Of a stretch of 64,000 nt of DNA, positions 8,431-17,546 are shown one piece after another. Origin of the DNA: Christiangramia forsetii KT0803 (GTDB lineage: Bacteria; Bacteroidota; Bacteroidia; Flavobacteriales; Flavobacteriaceae); NCBI RefSeq assembly GCF_000060345.1, contig NC_008571.1, positions 2,728,001 to 2,792,000 of the forward strand, written 5' to 3'. A model generated the notes under the pieces. The model was not told the DNA's origin, did no database searches, and worked only from the letters and a program-made list of their open reading frames with translations. The stretch's first letter is position 1; every line of letters starts with the position of its first letter. The position numbers and the translations under genes are program-made.

Positions 8431-11409
8431 TCAAAGCTTTAGTTTCAGAATAACGGAGGTGCCTTTATTTTTTTCTGAAATTATTTGGATTGCTTCTTCA
8501 ACCTTGTAGCCCAGCAATGTTAATCGCTCTTTTACTAAGGTAACACCTTTAGATTCATGCAATTTATTGGTGGGACCGTCCTTAAATCCAATCCCATTAT
8601 CCTCAATTTCACATTGTAAAATATTGCCGGGAAGCAACTTAAAATAAATTTTTAAAGTGGGATCGGGTACACCGGGTGGAAAAGCGTGAACAAAGACATT
8701 CTCCACAAATGACTGTAATAACATCGTAGGAATTTCAATATCATAAGGATCAATTAAAGGGTCTATTTCCGTGATCACCTTAATGGTATTGTTAAACCGC
8801 GTATTCTCAACCTGGATATACAACTGCAAATACTCAATTTCTTCAATTAATAAAATACCCGGTTTAGTACAATGATCCAGATTAAGCCTGATCAATTTGG
8901 CGAAATCCCCTAAAAACAGGGTGGCATTATCTATATCACGATCCAGGATATAGTATTGAATAGAATTCATGGCATTAAAAATAAAATGCGGATTCATTTG
9001 CGCCAGAAGAGCTTCCATTTTAGTTTCTTCAAAACGCTTCTGGATCAATCCCTTTTGTTCTTCAAATTGTTTTGTTTGCCTAATTTGAAATTTATACATG
9101 CTATAAACCATGACAGTTATTATGCTTGCAATTAGCAAAGCAAACCACCAGGTTTTCCAAAAAGGCGGAAATATAGCCATCTTTAATAGCGGCCGGGTAT
9201 ACCTTAAACCGGTACTTTCATCTAAAACTTTTACTTCAATACCATAATTATCAGGTGGCAGGGAAGGCAGGAATATTTCGGGTTCGGAGGTAGAGAGACT
9301 CCATGGCTCATCAGCATCTAATCGATATTGATACTTTAATTTATTCGGATAAGGATGGGCATTGGTACTGAATTTCAGCAATACTGTATTCTCATCGTGT
9401 GCCAGATCTAACTGATTTATATTAGATAATGATTCAGAAGTAAACTCACTGTTATTGATAAAGATTTCGTTCAATTCTATTTTATCGACCAAAGCCTGAG
9501 TATCACTAACTGCATCCAGGTCTATATTATAATACCCATTATCGCTTCCTATAGACAGCGTATTTTCACTCAAACGGGCACTCAGCAAAGGTGGCTCCAG
9601 TGCCTGTTCCCTATCTATAAAAATAAAGCGGTCGTTTTTAAATAGCGTCAATCCTTTTTCTGTTCCAATTAGTAAAGTTCCCTTATAGGCCTTTAGAAAA
9701 GAAATCGAATTTCCCTGAATTTCTGCCCTCGGTATTTTCTTTAGTATTTCAAATGTATTCTCATCATTAACGATAAACACATCCCCAAACTCATTTGCAA
9801 TAGCGAGATTGTTATCTAAGGTGCTGATGTGTTTTAATTTCTTTTCCTTCCAAATTCCATTTTTCAAATAAGACTTAAACCCATTATTCTCCCAAACATA
9901 AAGACCTGAAAATACAGACAGAAAATAGGTTTTATTTTCCCTTTGCATACTGCTCACTATCATAGTGGGTGTATGCGGGTCTTCTTTTTTGTAATGAGTA
10001 TATCTCAATGAATCCAGGTCACTATAGATCCTAACGCCACCATAAGGATTCGTTTCTATAAGATTTCCAGATCGGGTAAAATTAATCTCTTCTGAATGTA
10101 AGGGTAAATATCGCTGCAATTCTCCGGTATCCTTTATTGCGAATAGTCCGATATTCGTATTTATCCAGTAAATATTCTGGAAGACCTTTAGGTCATAAAA
10201 ATGAATGTTTTTAGCCCTGGTAGTATAGTCCAGTTCATAAAAATCATCCTGATGTTTTGGTAATGGAACTTTAGTATTTAGAACATAGTTCTCCTGCCAT
10301 TTTTTAAATTGGGACAGGCTAATCGTCTGTTCTTTTTCTGCTACTTTTATAAGAAGGGCATCGTTAATTAATACTGCGGAAGAATTTTTAGTCTCTGCAA
10401 ATCCAAGGACATTTTTTCCTTTAATGTCATGGAATTTAATTTGAGGATTTAAAGAAATTTCAAACAATCCGGCATCCTTGGTTCCTACATATAATTTTTC
10501 AAAGCCTGGATCATAAGCCAGGGAAATTACTTGCTTACTGGGAATATTGAATTCGGAAGCTCTGGAAACTAAAGCATTATTTACCAGTTCATAAATTCCT
10601 CCGTTAGGGTCGTATATTCCCCAGGCTGCCGCAAAAATTTTATCGTCCCTGCTTTTAACATAATCCCAGATAATAGAATAACCAAGCTTATTTGATGAAG
10701 AAGCATTATTATCTACATAATCTGCAAGCCTAATTTTCGAAAAGAAACCCTTATTACTGCTGTAAATACTATCCCCATCTTTTAAAACTGAATAAATGAA
10801 TTTATGATCATTCACTTTAATCAGCACCGGTTGACTCTTATTAATTATTTTGAAGATGCCTGAATTGTACGTGACCACGTAAATTTCTTCCTGGTATTCA
10901 AAAAAATCCTGAACTCTAAAAAGTTCCTTTCCAGTAGGGATATTTAAGGAACATACTTTAAATGTATCTATGTCAATTAAGGAAACGCCGTTACTTGTTC
11001 CCACGTACATATAATTTCTATGAGCATATAGTTTGGTTATTTCGTTATGAACCAATCCATCTTTTTCTGAAAGCACTTTAAAATTAAACCCGTTATAAAT
11101 ACTAACGCCTTCGCCGTAGCTGCCAAACCATAGGTTTTTATTTTTATCTTCTGCAATTGCCCAGCAGCTATTGAGAGCTAATCCGTTTTCTTCAAAAAAA
11201 TATTTAAAAACATCATTTTCTTTTTTAACCAGGCCATTTTCGGTGCCTATCCACAGAATATTATTACTGTCTATCAGCAAGGATCTAACCGCGTTATTTG
11301 GCAATTCATTAGCTGCAGTATAATTTATACTGGGATAGTTTTGGGAAAACATAAGGTTCGCCCATAAAATTAAGAAGAACGAAAGTTTAATTGTTTTGCA
11401 GAATGGCAT
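8431..11409 (-). CDS. Reg_prop/Y_Y_Y sensor histidine kinase, LytS type
   Basis: A 992-residue sensor. A signal peptide (about residues 1-22) is followed by a long periplasmic beta-propeller region of Reg_prop-like repeats (for example NNILWIGTENGLV, KNLWFGSYGEGV), a Y_Y_Y-like Ig domain (about 670-735), a membrane helix (about 745-770), a short coiled segment and a His_kinase domain. The latter contains QMNPHFIFNAMNSI with phospho-acceptor His808, and an HATPase with NVFVHAF and EDNGIGF motifs. This architecture resembles hybrid sensors of polysaccharide-utilisation loci but lacks the fused regulator. Its partner is the LytTR gene just upstream, overlapping it by 23 bases (regulator first, kinase second). 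No SusC/SusD pair is present nearby, so the substrate cannot be read from context. Confidence 0.87.
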   Translation of the reverse strand: MPFCKTIKLSFFLILWANLMFSQNYPSINYTAANELPNNAVRSLLIDSNNILWIGTENGLVKKENDVFKYFFEENGLALNSCWAIAEDKNKNLWFGSYGEGVSIYNGFNFKVLSEKDGLVHNEITKLYAHRNYMYVGTSNGVSLIDIDTFKVCSLNIPTGKELFRVQDFFEYQEEIYVVTYNSGIFKIINKSQPVLIKVNDHKFIYSVLKDGDSIYSSNKGFFSKIRLADYVDNNASSSNKLGYSIIWDYVKSRDDKIFAAAWGIYDPNGGIYELVNNALVSRASEFNIPSKQVISLAYDPGFEKLYVGTKDAGLFEISLNPQIKFHDIKGKNVLGFAETKNSSAVLINDALLIKVAEKEQTISLSQFKKWQENYVLNTKVPLPKHQDDFYELDYTTRAKNIHFYDLKVFQNIYWINTNIGLFAIKDTGELQRYLPLHSEEINFTRSGNLIETNPYGGVRIYSDLDSLRYTHYKKEDPHTPTMIVSSMQRENKTYFLSVFSGLYVWENNGFKSYLKNGIWKEKKLKHISTLDNNLAIANEFGDVFIVNDENTFEILKKIPRAEIQGNSISFLKAYKGTLLIGTEKGLTLFKNDRFIFIDREQALEPPLLSARLSENTLSIGSDNGYYNIDLDAVSDTQALVDKIELNEIFINNSEFTSESLSNINQLDLAHDENTVLLKFSTNAHPYPNKLKYQYRLDADEPWSLSTSEPEIFLPSLPPDNYGIEVKVLDESTGLRYTRPLLKMAIFPPFWKTWWFALLIASIITVMVYSMYKFQIRQTKQFEEQKGLIQKRFEETKMEALLAQMNPHFIFNAMNSIQYYILDRDIDNATLFLGDFAKLIRLNLDHCTKPGILLIEEIEYLQLYIQVENTRFNNTIKVITEIDPLIDPYDIEIPTMLLQSFVENVFVHAFPPGVPDPTLKIYFKLLPGNILQCEIEDNGIGFKDGPTNKLHESKGVTLVKERLTLLGYKVEEAIQIISEKNKGTSVILKLKL

Positions 11410-12139
11410 TGATAAATTCTTCTTCTTTGCGAAAAGAAACGGGAAGTTTTTCTCCGTTGGTTAATTCCACTTCCTTATTTGCCTTATTATACCTAACCAC
11501 ATAATTTAAATTAATAACGTAGGTTTTATGTATTCTTTTAAAGGAAGTAGCGGGAAGTATTTCTTCCACATATTTTAAAGTTTTGGTAGCCGTTTTAGTA
11601 GTGCCTTCAATTTTTTTTATGCAGCAATAATTGCTTTCAGCCTTGCAGTATAAAATTTGGTTTGAGTGAATAAGCTCAAAGCCCTCAACGGTTGGAAAAG
11701 CAATTTTATTTACATTCTGGTCATTTACATTCAGATTTTCAAGTAACAAGGACAGTCTTTTTTGGGCAAAACTCCCCCTATTTCTGGTCTCAAATTTTTT
11801 TATAGATTCAAATAGATCTACATGGTTTATTGGTTTCAACAAATAATCCAGTGCGCTGCGCTTAATTGCCTTAATGGCAAATTTACTGTGAGCAGTAGTG
11901 AAAATGACTTCGAATTTTATCACATCGAAATATTTGAATAATTCAAATCCACTTTTCTCAGGCATCTGAATATCTAGAAAAACTAATTCAGGTTCGTAAT
12001 TCTTAATTGCAAGCACCCCCGAATCTACCGAATTACATTTTTCTACAATATTAAATTTATTAGGAAAATGCCTATCCAGAGTTTTTTCCAACAAATTCTG
12101 AGCATTAATTTCATCGTCAATAATTACTGCCTTAATCAT
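11387..12139 (-). CDS. LytTR-family response regulator
   Basis: A 250-residue regulator. The receiver shows acidic residues Asp8-Asp9-Glu10, phospho-acceptor Asp56 (LVFLDIQMP) and Lys in YLLKPIN. The LytTR DNA-binding domain covers about residues 140-250, with the typical KAESNYCCI and FKRIHKTYVINL motifs. It is the first gene of a two-gene unit, and its last 23 bases overlap the kinase start, so translation is probably coupled. It should bind paired direct repeats at target promoters; none is obvious in the immediate spacer. A decayed regulator remnant on the opposite strand begins about 145 bases upstream. Confidence 0.88.
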   Translation of the reverse strand: MIKAVIIDDEINAQNLLEKTLDRHFPNKFNIVEKCNSVDSGVLAIKNYEPELVFLDIQMPEKSGFELFKYFDVIKFEVIFTTAHSKFAIKAIKRSALDYLLKPINHVDLFESIKKFETRNRGSFAQKRLSLLLENLNVNDQNVNKIAFPTVEGFELIHSNQILYCKAESNYCCIKKIEGTTKTATKTLKYVEEILPATSFKRIHKTYVINLNYVVRYNKANKEVELTNGEKLPVSFRKEEEFINAILQNN

Positions 12140-12283
12140 AAAACAATATTACAATTTAATTGTGATTTTGTTAACTAAATTAGAACATGTCCCTATAATC
12201 CCGGTATTAAAACTGATCATTGGAAAGGTTAGAATAACCTTGGGTCAGTAACTAATAATTAGTTTGTATAAGGAAATACGATC

Positions 12284-12680
12284 ATAAAAATAATCGTCGA
12301 TTCTATAGAAAAGCGCCCCAAACTGTTAAGAATTTATAGGACTCTGCAAATATAGAGGCTTATACATTTAAAGATCGAAATGATTTAAAAGAACTGAAAG
12401 AAGTAATTCAACATTTGAGTGATGGTAAACCTGTAAGTCACCTTCTAGAGAAAAGTTCTGAAACAAAATAACATACTGACTTTAAATGATTTTGAGATTA
12501 ATATTGCCAATTGCAACTGGATTTGTCCAGGATCAAATTCAACAGAAGTTAAAAATGAAAAACATCAAACCCAGCAGTAAAATTGCGATTGACAAACGTT
12601 TAAAAGAGTTACGTAAAGAATTTCGGGCCAATACCAATAAGCATCTTATTGGCATTATGAAAGATTTGAAATTGATATAA
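12284..12680 (+). pseudogene. Decayed copy 3 of the response regulator at 3631
   Basis: From about 12284 to the TAA at 12678-12680 the DNA aligns with the second half of the intact regulator gene (about 3895-4296). Recognisable blocks are the Lys-loop region (TTTAAAGATCG), the HTH segment (GGATTTGTCCAGGATCAAATTCAACAG, given here as position 12520-12546) and the basic tail. Several indels and substitutions break the frame, and the receiver N-terminus is absent. A 64-codon open frame at 12486-12680 is only the surviving 3' part. It is more diverged than copy 2 and so probably older. Confidence 0.8.
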
Positions 12681-12780
12681 TTTTATATAGCATACCTAAA
12701 AATTAAACCTTCCATACTTTTTACTGAAAATATGCAGAACGCAGTGGGCTCTTAAATTTCTCCTATCTTCGGAAAAAAAA

Positions 12781-13611
12781 ATGCGTTCCTACCTTCTCCA
12801 TATTCTAATTCTAATTTTGTTTACCAGTTGCGGAGTTTCTAAACATAAAGACATCTTATATTTACAGGAAGCTGAAAGATCGAATCAGCCGAGTTTAAAT
12901 GTTTTTTCTCCTAAGGATAAAAATAGTTTAGTAAAATCCCCAGTTCTAATTTTTGTACATGGTGGGAATTGGGATAGCGGGAAAAAAGAAATGTATAGCT
13001 TCTTTGGTAAGAATTTTGCCAGAAAAGGAATTACTACCGTAGTGGTTGGTTATACCCTTAGTCCACAGGCAGATTATAAGGAAATGACTTCTCAAATTGC
13101 CAGTGCTATCCAATGGACAATAGATAACATTTCCAATTATAACGGTAACCCAGAAAAGCTTTTTCTAACAGGACATTCTGCCGGCGGACATTTAATTTCC
13201 CTGGCGGTCATGAATCCCAAGTATGGAATTGATCCAGAAGATATTTCGGGAATTATTCTTAATGATGCAGCAGGCTTGGATATGCACCATTATCTTCAGC
13301 AAAATCCACCTACTTCTACCAATAATTATTTAACTACCTGGACTAATAATCCTGAAAACTGGAAGAAAGCATCGCCTATTTTCTATCTCAATGAAAAAAT
13401 ACCTCCGTTTTTAATTTACCTGGGTAAAAAAACCTATCCCTCTATAACCACTGCAAACAAAAGGTTTTTGAATGATCTGCAGCAATACCAGCCGGAAGTT
13501 GAACCTGTCTTAATTAATAAGAAGCATATCCCCATGATGACCCAATATTTATGGCCCTGGAGTAACAGATATCAAGAGATGATTGAGTTTATAGAAGTAT
13601 CTTCCAAATAA
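12781..13611 (+). CDS. Alpha/beta-hydrolase lipoprotein (esterase/lipase-like)
   Basis: A 276-residue secreted hydrolase. The signal MRSYLLHILILILFTSC gives lipobox Cys17. The oxyanion-hole motif HGGNW and the nucleophile elbow GHSAGG (Ser133) are both clear and belong to the hormone-sensitive-lipase/carboxylesterase type; His249 (KKHIPMM) is the likely catalytic histidine. It probably hydrolyses short-chain or acyl esters at the cell envelope. Some relatives are annotated as kynurenine formamidase or BD-FAE, but with a lipobox an envelope esterase is more likely. It stands alone, downstream of regulator remnant 3. A degenerate -7 box TATCTTCG lies at 12764-12771, just upstream of the ATG. 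Substrate unknown. Confidence 0.82.
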   Translation: MRSYLLHILILILFTSCGVSKHKDILYLQEAERSNQPSLNVFSPKDKNSLVKSPVLIFVHGGNWDSGKKEMYSFFGKNFARKGITTVVVGYTLSPQADYKEMTSQIASAIQWTIDNISNYNGNPEKLFLTGHSAGGHLISLAVMNPKYGIDPEDISGIILNDAAGLDMHHYLQQNPPTSTNNYLTTWTNNPENWKKASPIFYLNEKIPPFLIYLGKKTYPSITTANKRFLNDLQQYQPEVEPVLINKKHIPMMTQYLWPWSNRYQEMIEFIEVSSK

Positions 13612-14478
13612 GAAACTAAATGCTTTAATAATTCTGGACCTACGTTTTTAGTCACAAAAAATATAGAGGCATCATCAAAATTATTCAAAAGAATGAAAGA
13701 TTAGATAAAAAGAAAAGCTATTATTAATTTTTCAGCTAAAATGACTAAAAGCTATAAATCATTCTAAGTCAAAGTCTTGTTTATTGATTTGATCAATATG
13801 TTCTAATTATAGTAAGTAAATAATTCTCGGGGCAAGCCTACGAAACATTTAATAATAATACTTTTTGTTTTTCCGTAAAAAATCCTAAACAGAAAAATGG
13901 GGTCATTCAGTCCCGAAAGCTTTCGGGATTGTTTCAGAATCTCAGTTTAATGTAAATCATTGCGATATGGAGACCCTGAAATAAATTACCATTGACGCAT
14001 TTTTCAAAATTGGTAATTATGAAGCTAACTATTTAATTGTAAATACTTCTAATTACCGGCCTATCGAAAGTTTATCGTAAAAATTGAAGTGAAAGCACCG
14101 TGAAATTTTAGGCTGTTTGAGCTAAACAAATTCTTCAGTAAAGGTGAATCTCTATGGCGAGTTCCTAAAATTTAGGTACTGAACGATTAATTTAGATAAA
14201 CTTTCGTAAGTCTAGATTTTTTTGGTTCGTTTTTTCATCAATGGAAAAAATGAACGAGCATCTTAAAAAAAATGTCAATTTCCTACGCTAGATATTTTTT
14301 ATCTCAGGTCTCAGGGTGACGAAAGAACGATTAGGATGAAAAACGGATATACATAAATACTTTTTCAAAATTGAAAATTTTAAGCCTATCCTCCCCCTAT
14401 TCAGATTAAAATTCCAGGTTCAGAATTATATCATTCTATAGTTCAGGCAAAAATAGATCAGACAAAAACAACCAAGCG
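13612..14478. other. Long non-coding stretch with dispersed-repeat sequence
   Basis: About 870 bases with no credible gene. It contains a repeat-like element at 13902-13996, the perfect palindrome TCCCGAAAGCTTTCGGGA at 13911-13928, and a segment at 14273-14321 ending CTCAGGGTGACG that resembles the end of the same repeat type. The section around 14220-14270 is rich in T and A runs. It looks like a graveyard of repeats beside the truncated receptor at 14479. Confidence 0.5.
13902..13996. repeat. Flavobacterial dispersed intergenic repeat, copy A
   Basis: Begins GTCATTCAG, contains GTTTCAGAATCTCAG and ends CTGAAATAAATTACCATTGAC. The outer GTCA and TGAC form inverted ends. It includes the 18-base perfect palindrome at 13911-13928. 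Similar CGTCATnCTGAAC...TGACG elements occur at 59358-59432 and 63145-63238. Such elements are common between genes in flavobacteria; their function is not known. Confidence 0.5.
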
Positions 14479-15054
14479 CTATAAATTATAAATTATGCGT
14501 AGGGTTAAAAACCGTGGTTGAATAAAAGTCTGAACGGAAGAAACAAATAAATTGGTGGCGATATTATCTACCTTGACTTCGTTATCCAGGATATTCGTTG
14601 CTTTCAACGCGTATTCCCACTTTGAATCTTTATCTTTTCTATAGGCTATGGAAGCGTCCCAGGTTTCAAAAGAATTTTCCTGCCTGCCAGCACGTCTTTG
14701 ACTGGTAAAAGAGTAGTCTGTAACAAACGTTAGCGATTTCCATATATAAGCATCAAAATTTATCGAGGGACTAATTGTATAAAAATTAGTTTGATTATTT
14801 CCCTGTGAATTTTTAGATACGCTATACTTATATTCTATTCCCACGTTGGGAGCGATTTTAAAATTCGTTCGCAAAGCCGGAGTATAAGTTTGCGTAAAAC
14901 TTTCATTCACAGATCTCCGATCTTGTATAAACTGGTTGATTTTATTATAATTAAAACCGGTATTCAACGTAGCTCTAATTTTACCGAAAGTTCGCTGCAC
15001 CCTTCCAAAAGCTGAAAAGGAAATTATAAAATTCAAAATAATAGATTTTTCCAT
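14479..15054 (-). pseudogene. C-terminal fragment of an outer-membrane receptor barrel
   Basis: A 191-codon frame whose product alternates aromatic and polar residues in the way of outer-membrane beta strands and ends in ...RFLTLRIIYNL, a typical barrel terminus. Text such as ALKATNILDNEVKVDN and SVQTFIQPRFLTLRI resembles the C-terminus of TonB-dependent receptor-like proteins (outer membrane beta-barrel family 3). No plug, signal peptide or CarboxypepD_reg domain is present, and the DNA immediately upstream is a DUF808 remnant instead. It is therefore the truncated 3' end of a gene of perhaps 700-900 codons. The ATG at 15054 is probably chance. Confidence 0.75.
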
Positions 15055-15064
15055 TTTTCTAAAA

Positions 15065-15290
15065 ATAGAATTCTGCGCTTTTTATCAAGATTTACTACCC
15101 TCGCTAGACCCATAACCACGTTTACGCCTAATAAAAATTCTAATACTATAGAGGGAATGTTTTTAGATAATCCTTGAAAGAAATGGGGGTTATAGGTAAA
15201 TTTTCTTCCTAAAATCAATAGAACCAAGATAGTTTCAGTTTCGACTATACTTTTGATCGCTGTGGGTAGTTATGCTATATCCGAAATTGG
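15065..15290 (-). pseudogene. DUF808 3'-end remnant, copy A
   Basis: Read on the minus strand, part of this segment encodes NPHFFQGLSKNIPSIVLEFL and RVVNLDKK, which aligns with the C-terminus of the intact DUF808 protein at 36228-37103 (HFLDGLFESIPSIIVEFVIG ... LLVNLGKK). The frame continues past the family's usual end and lacks the other 230 residues. DNA similarity to a second remnant at 20440-20625 extends over roughly 200 bases. It is a dead fragment. Confidence 0.7.
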
Positions 15291-15454
15291 TGTACAACTT
15301 AGAAAAGACTATCAATTTGATTGATTGAAAGTTGAAATTATAGAAGCTAGACCAAGCCAGTGACCAATGTAATTTGCATTTCGAAAACCATTACAACACT
15401 ATAAACTTTCAAAAAAAACTACCCCCCTACTTCTAAAATAAGGACTTTAAAAAA

Positions 15455-15490
15455 TCATTAAAAAACCCCTAAAAATCATCCAGGGGTTTA
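15455..15490 (-). terminator. Terminator of the PEGA-domain gene
   Basis: AAACCCCT (15463-15470) pairs with AGGGGTTT (15482-15489) and is followed on the minus strand by a T run. It lies 25 bases beyond the stop of the gene at 15515. Confidence 0.8.
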
Positions 15491-15514
15491 GGCTAAATCA
15501 AAAAACTACTTATT

Positions 15515-16213
15515 TTATTTCACCCTTGCCTGGAATTCTCCAATGGCATCATCATAGCTACGCAAAACTCTGTCCCATTCTTTGTACAAATGATCACTTT
15601 TCACACTGGTCATGGAATTACCGCTTTCTTCACTAACCAGTTTTATTTTAAATACTAAAGGGTTTGAATTTGATTCCTTTACGATCATTCTTGTTCTTAT
15701 TGTATTCTGCTTGAAAGTTTGCAAAGACCAGGCAGTTCTTAAATAACCGGTTTCCTTATCGGTCATTTCAATTACATCTATATAATTTAAAACGATTTGA
15801 TTTATCAATTTCCAGGCTTTGTCTTTAGACATATCACTTACTTTAAATTCAATATCTACATTTGCTATATCGGTTTGTACCGAAGCGTCAAAAGCATCAT
15901 CCCTCCTCATTTCCACATAATGGGTTTTAGGAGGCGAGGCCATACCTTTCTGATTACAGAATTCGATACTCTCAAAAAGAAAACCAACCTTTTCAGCAGT
16001 AACGGTTACACAATCGTCTTTTGGAACCAGAACTTCAGCTGAACCGCTCCCTATTTTTTTTCCGTTTACAAAAATTTCAGCGTCAGATTCTGAGGTGCTT
16101 ACACGAACTTTCTTCTTTCCAACTTCCACAGTCGCTGCATTACACGGATGAATAGATCCAATTAAAAAAATAAATAGAAATACGGGTACTAGTTTGAAAT
16201 TTGGTTTCATCAT
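15515..16213 (-). CDS. Exported PEGA-domain protein
   Basis: A 232-residue secreted protein. The signal peptide occupies about residues 1-26 (ending near HPCNA). It is followed by a PEGA-like domain (about 33-90) with the family's pattern VSTSESDAEIFVNGKKIGSG ... VTAEKVGF, a small beta fold found in surface proteins. The remaining region (about 105-232) has no recognised family and contains IVLNYIDVIEMTDKETGYLRTAW. It lies 34 bases after the outer-membrane protein gene at 16248 and is probably cotranscribed with it, ending at a clear terminator. A role in cell-envelope adhesion or assembly is plausible but not shown. Confidence 0.75.
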   Translation of the reverse strand: MMKPNFKLVPVFLFIFLIGSIHPCNAATVEVGKKKVRVSTSESDAEIFVNGKKIGSGSAEVLVPKDDCVTVTAEKVGFLFESIEFCNQKGMASPPKTHYVEMRRDDAFDASVQTDIANVDIEFKVSDMSKDKAWKLINQIVLNYIDVIEMTDKETGYLRTAWSLQTFKQNTIRTRMIVKESNSNPLVFKIKLVSEESGNSMTSVKSDHLYKEWDRVLRSYDDAIGEFQARVK

Positions 16214-16247
16214 GATTATTTAGATTAAAGATTATTTATACATATTC

Positions 16248-16919
16248 TTAAAATGCTACTCCTATCCCGAAATTGAAGATAAGGCCAGAAAATAGCGGGC
16301 TCAATCCATCGTTTACCATCAAGTCCTGGGGTTGTGTTTCAGTAGATCCATCATCAAAAAATACGGTAGCATCGATAGTCTCCGGAATAGGACTGAACGC
16401 ATACCCAATTTCAGGGCGGAAGTAGAACAATCCGCCCCATCTCGCTCCAATCTTTAGGTTAAAAGACCCATTTGAAAAATCTATTTTTCTTGTTCCAAAT
16501 TTATTAGGCTCATTTTCAGATTCAATATTATCCTCGGTTCCATCAAATTTAAAATTTCCATAACTCATCCCTACATAAAGTCCCTTCCCGGGTTTAAATA
16601 AATAATAGTTAATACCTCCTTCGATATATTGTAAGTTGAGGTCCAGATCTTCTGTACCATCTTCATTTACACCTGCGGCAGAAAATAAATTTTTACTTCT
16701 TAATCTTGAATAATCAAGGCTAACACCAAACTTTCCGTTGAGTACGGGAAGCATATACTCCACGCTACCCCCAAGTATATTGGGATAACCCAGTTTGAAA
16801 CCTATTCTATAAGGTCTATCTATATCCGGGCCTGCATTTTCATATTCCTGTTGTGCGCTTAGATTAAAATGGAACAACAATACAGTTACTACTACAAATG
16901 TGAGTTTGGCTAATTTCAT
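16248..16919 (-). CDS. Outer-membrane beta-barrel protein
   Basis: A 223-residue protein with a signal peptide (about residues 1-22, ending LSAQ). It then shows alternating strands with Gly and aromatic residues, such as YRIGFKLGYPNILGGSVEYM and NLKIGARWGGLFYFRPEIGYAF, and ends in NFGIGVAF with a terminal Phe, the usual outer-membrane assembly signal. The size fits an 8-stranded OmpA/OmpW-like barrel. It is the first gene of a two-gene unit with the PEGA protein. Upstream, TAGGTTTG on the minus strand (16954-16947) preceded by TTG 21 bases earlier makes a good Bacteroidota promoter. Whether it is a porin or a structural barrel cannot be told. Confidence 0.8.
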   Translation of the reverse strand: MKLAKLTFVVVTVLLFHFNLSAQQEYENAGPDIDRPYRIGFKLGYPNILGGSVEYMLPVLNGKFGVSLDYSRLRSKNLFSAAGVNEDGTEDLDLNLQYIEGGINYYLFKPGKGLYVGMSYGNFKFDGTEDNIESENEPNKFGTRKIDFSNGSFNLKIGARWGGLFYFRPEIGYAFSPIPETIDATVFFDDGSTETQPQDLMVNDGLSPLFSGLIFNFGIGVAF

Positions 16920-16946
16920 GAGTGCTGATTTTCAGTTTTATAGCAT

Positions 16947-16978
16947 CAAACCTATTCGATTTATAGCATAGGCCGCAA
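16947..16978 (-). promoter_or_regulatory. Promoter of the barrel/PEGA operon
   Basis: On the minus strand TTG (16978-16976) is separated by 21 bases from TAGGTTTG (16954-16947), matching the Bacteroidota consensus TTG / TAnnTTTG. Transcription would begin about 20 bases before the ATG at 16919. Confidence 0.45.
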
Positions 16979-17164
16979 TACCCACAAAAGGGTATTTTAA
17001 AATTAGCCATACAATTTTTGGGTTAACGCAAAATATACCTGCCAATGGGTATTTTTTGATGTTTATGGAGAACTTACTTTTGAATTGGTAAGAATTTATA
17101 CACTGAAATAATTAAGAGTCAGTAAAATAGATTTTGTAGATTTAATAACATTTTAAAATTAAGT

Positions 17165-17545
17165 ATGAGCAAAAAAAGTTATAAAAGCGGATTTAATCTG
17201 TCTGCAAAGAAATTTGAAATTGAACTCACTAGTGATGGTCAATACTATTCTAAAATTGAATTAGAGGGAAAATTTCCTGATAATTTTGACGAAAATAAGC
17301 TTGATGCCAAATTCACAAATCAGGGAGAAATCACAATTTTCTTTTACAAAGGAAAACCACCAACTACATTAGGAGACTTATTAAAACAGTCAAGCGGAAC
17401 TAAAAAATTTAACGTAAAGGTAGTTGTAGAGGATAGACAGTGGGAAGTAAGAAGCCAACTTAATATATCCTTAGTCTGGAAACACGCCGAGGGAGAACCA
17501 TTATCTCCGGAAACAGTAGGGGGCAGCATACTTGTAGGTACTTAA
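17165..17545 (+). CDS. Hypothetical protein coupled to a TPR kinase
   Basis: A 126-residue soluble-looking protein with no signal peptide or membrane helix. It is rich in Lys and beta-prone segments (KFEIELTSDGQYYSKIEL, EITIFFYKGKPP) and ends in GGSILVGT. I do not recognise a family. Its stop codon is one base before the TTG start of the TPR kinase at 17547, so the two are translated from the same message and probably coupled. By position it could be a modulator or partner of the kinase/regulator pair. It is distinct from the exported small proteins beside the other two TPR systems, because nothing suggests it is secreted. Confidence 0.65.
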   Translation: MSKKSYKSGFNLSAKKFEIELTSDGQYYSKIELEGKFPDNFDENKLDAKFTNQGEITIFFYKGKPPTTLGDLLKQSSGTKKFNVKVVVEDRQWEVRSQLNISLVWKHAEGEPLSPETVGGSILVGT

Positions 17546-17546
17546 T

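Noticed and set aside
8431-12139. A polysaccharide-utilisation locus around the Reg_prop sensor
   Set aside because: No SusC/SusD pair, glycosidase or sulfatase lies nearby; only a truncated receptor fragment at 14.5 kb.
12486-12680. 64-residue ORF with HTH-like sequence
   Set aside because: It is the surviving 3' piece of regulator copy 3, with frame-breaking indels upstream.
15033-15227. 64-residue minus-strand ORF
   Set aside because: It is part of a DUF808 remnant, has no start signal and runs past the family's usual end.
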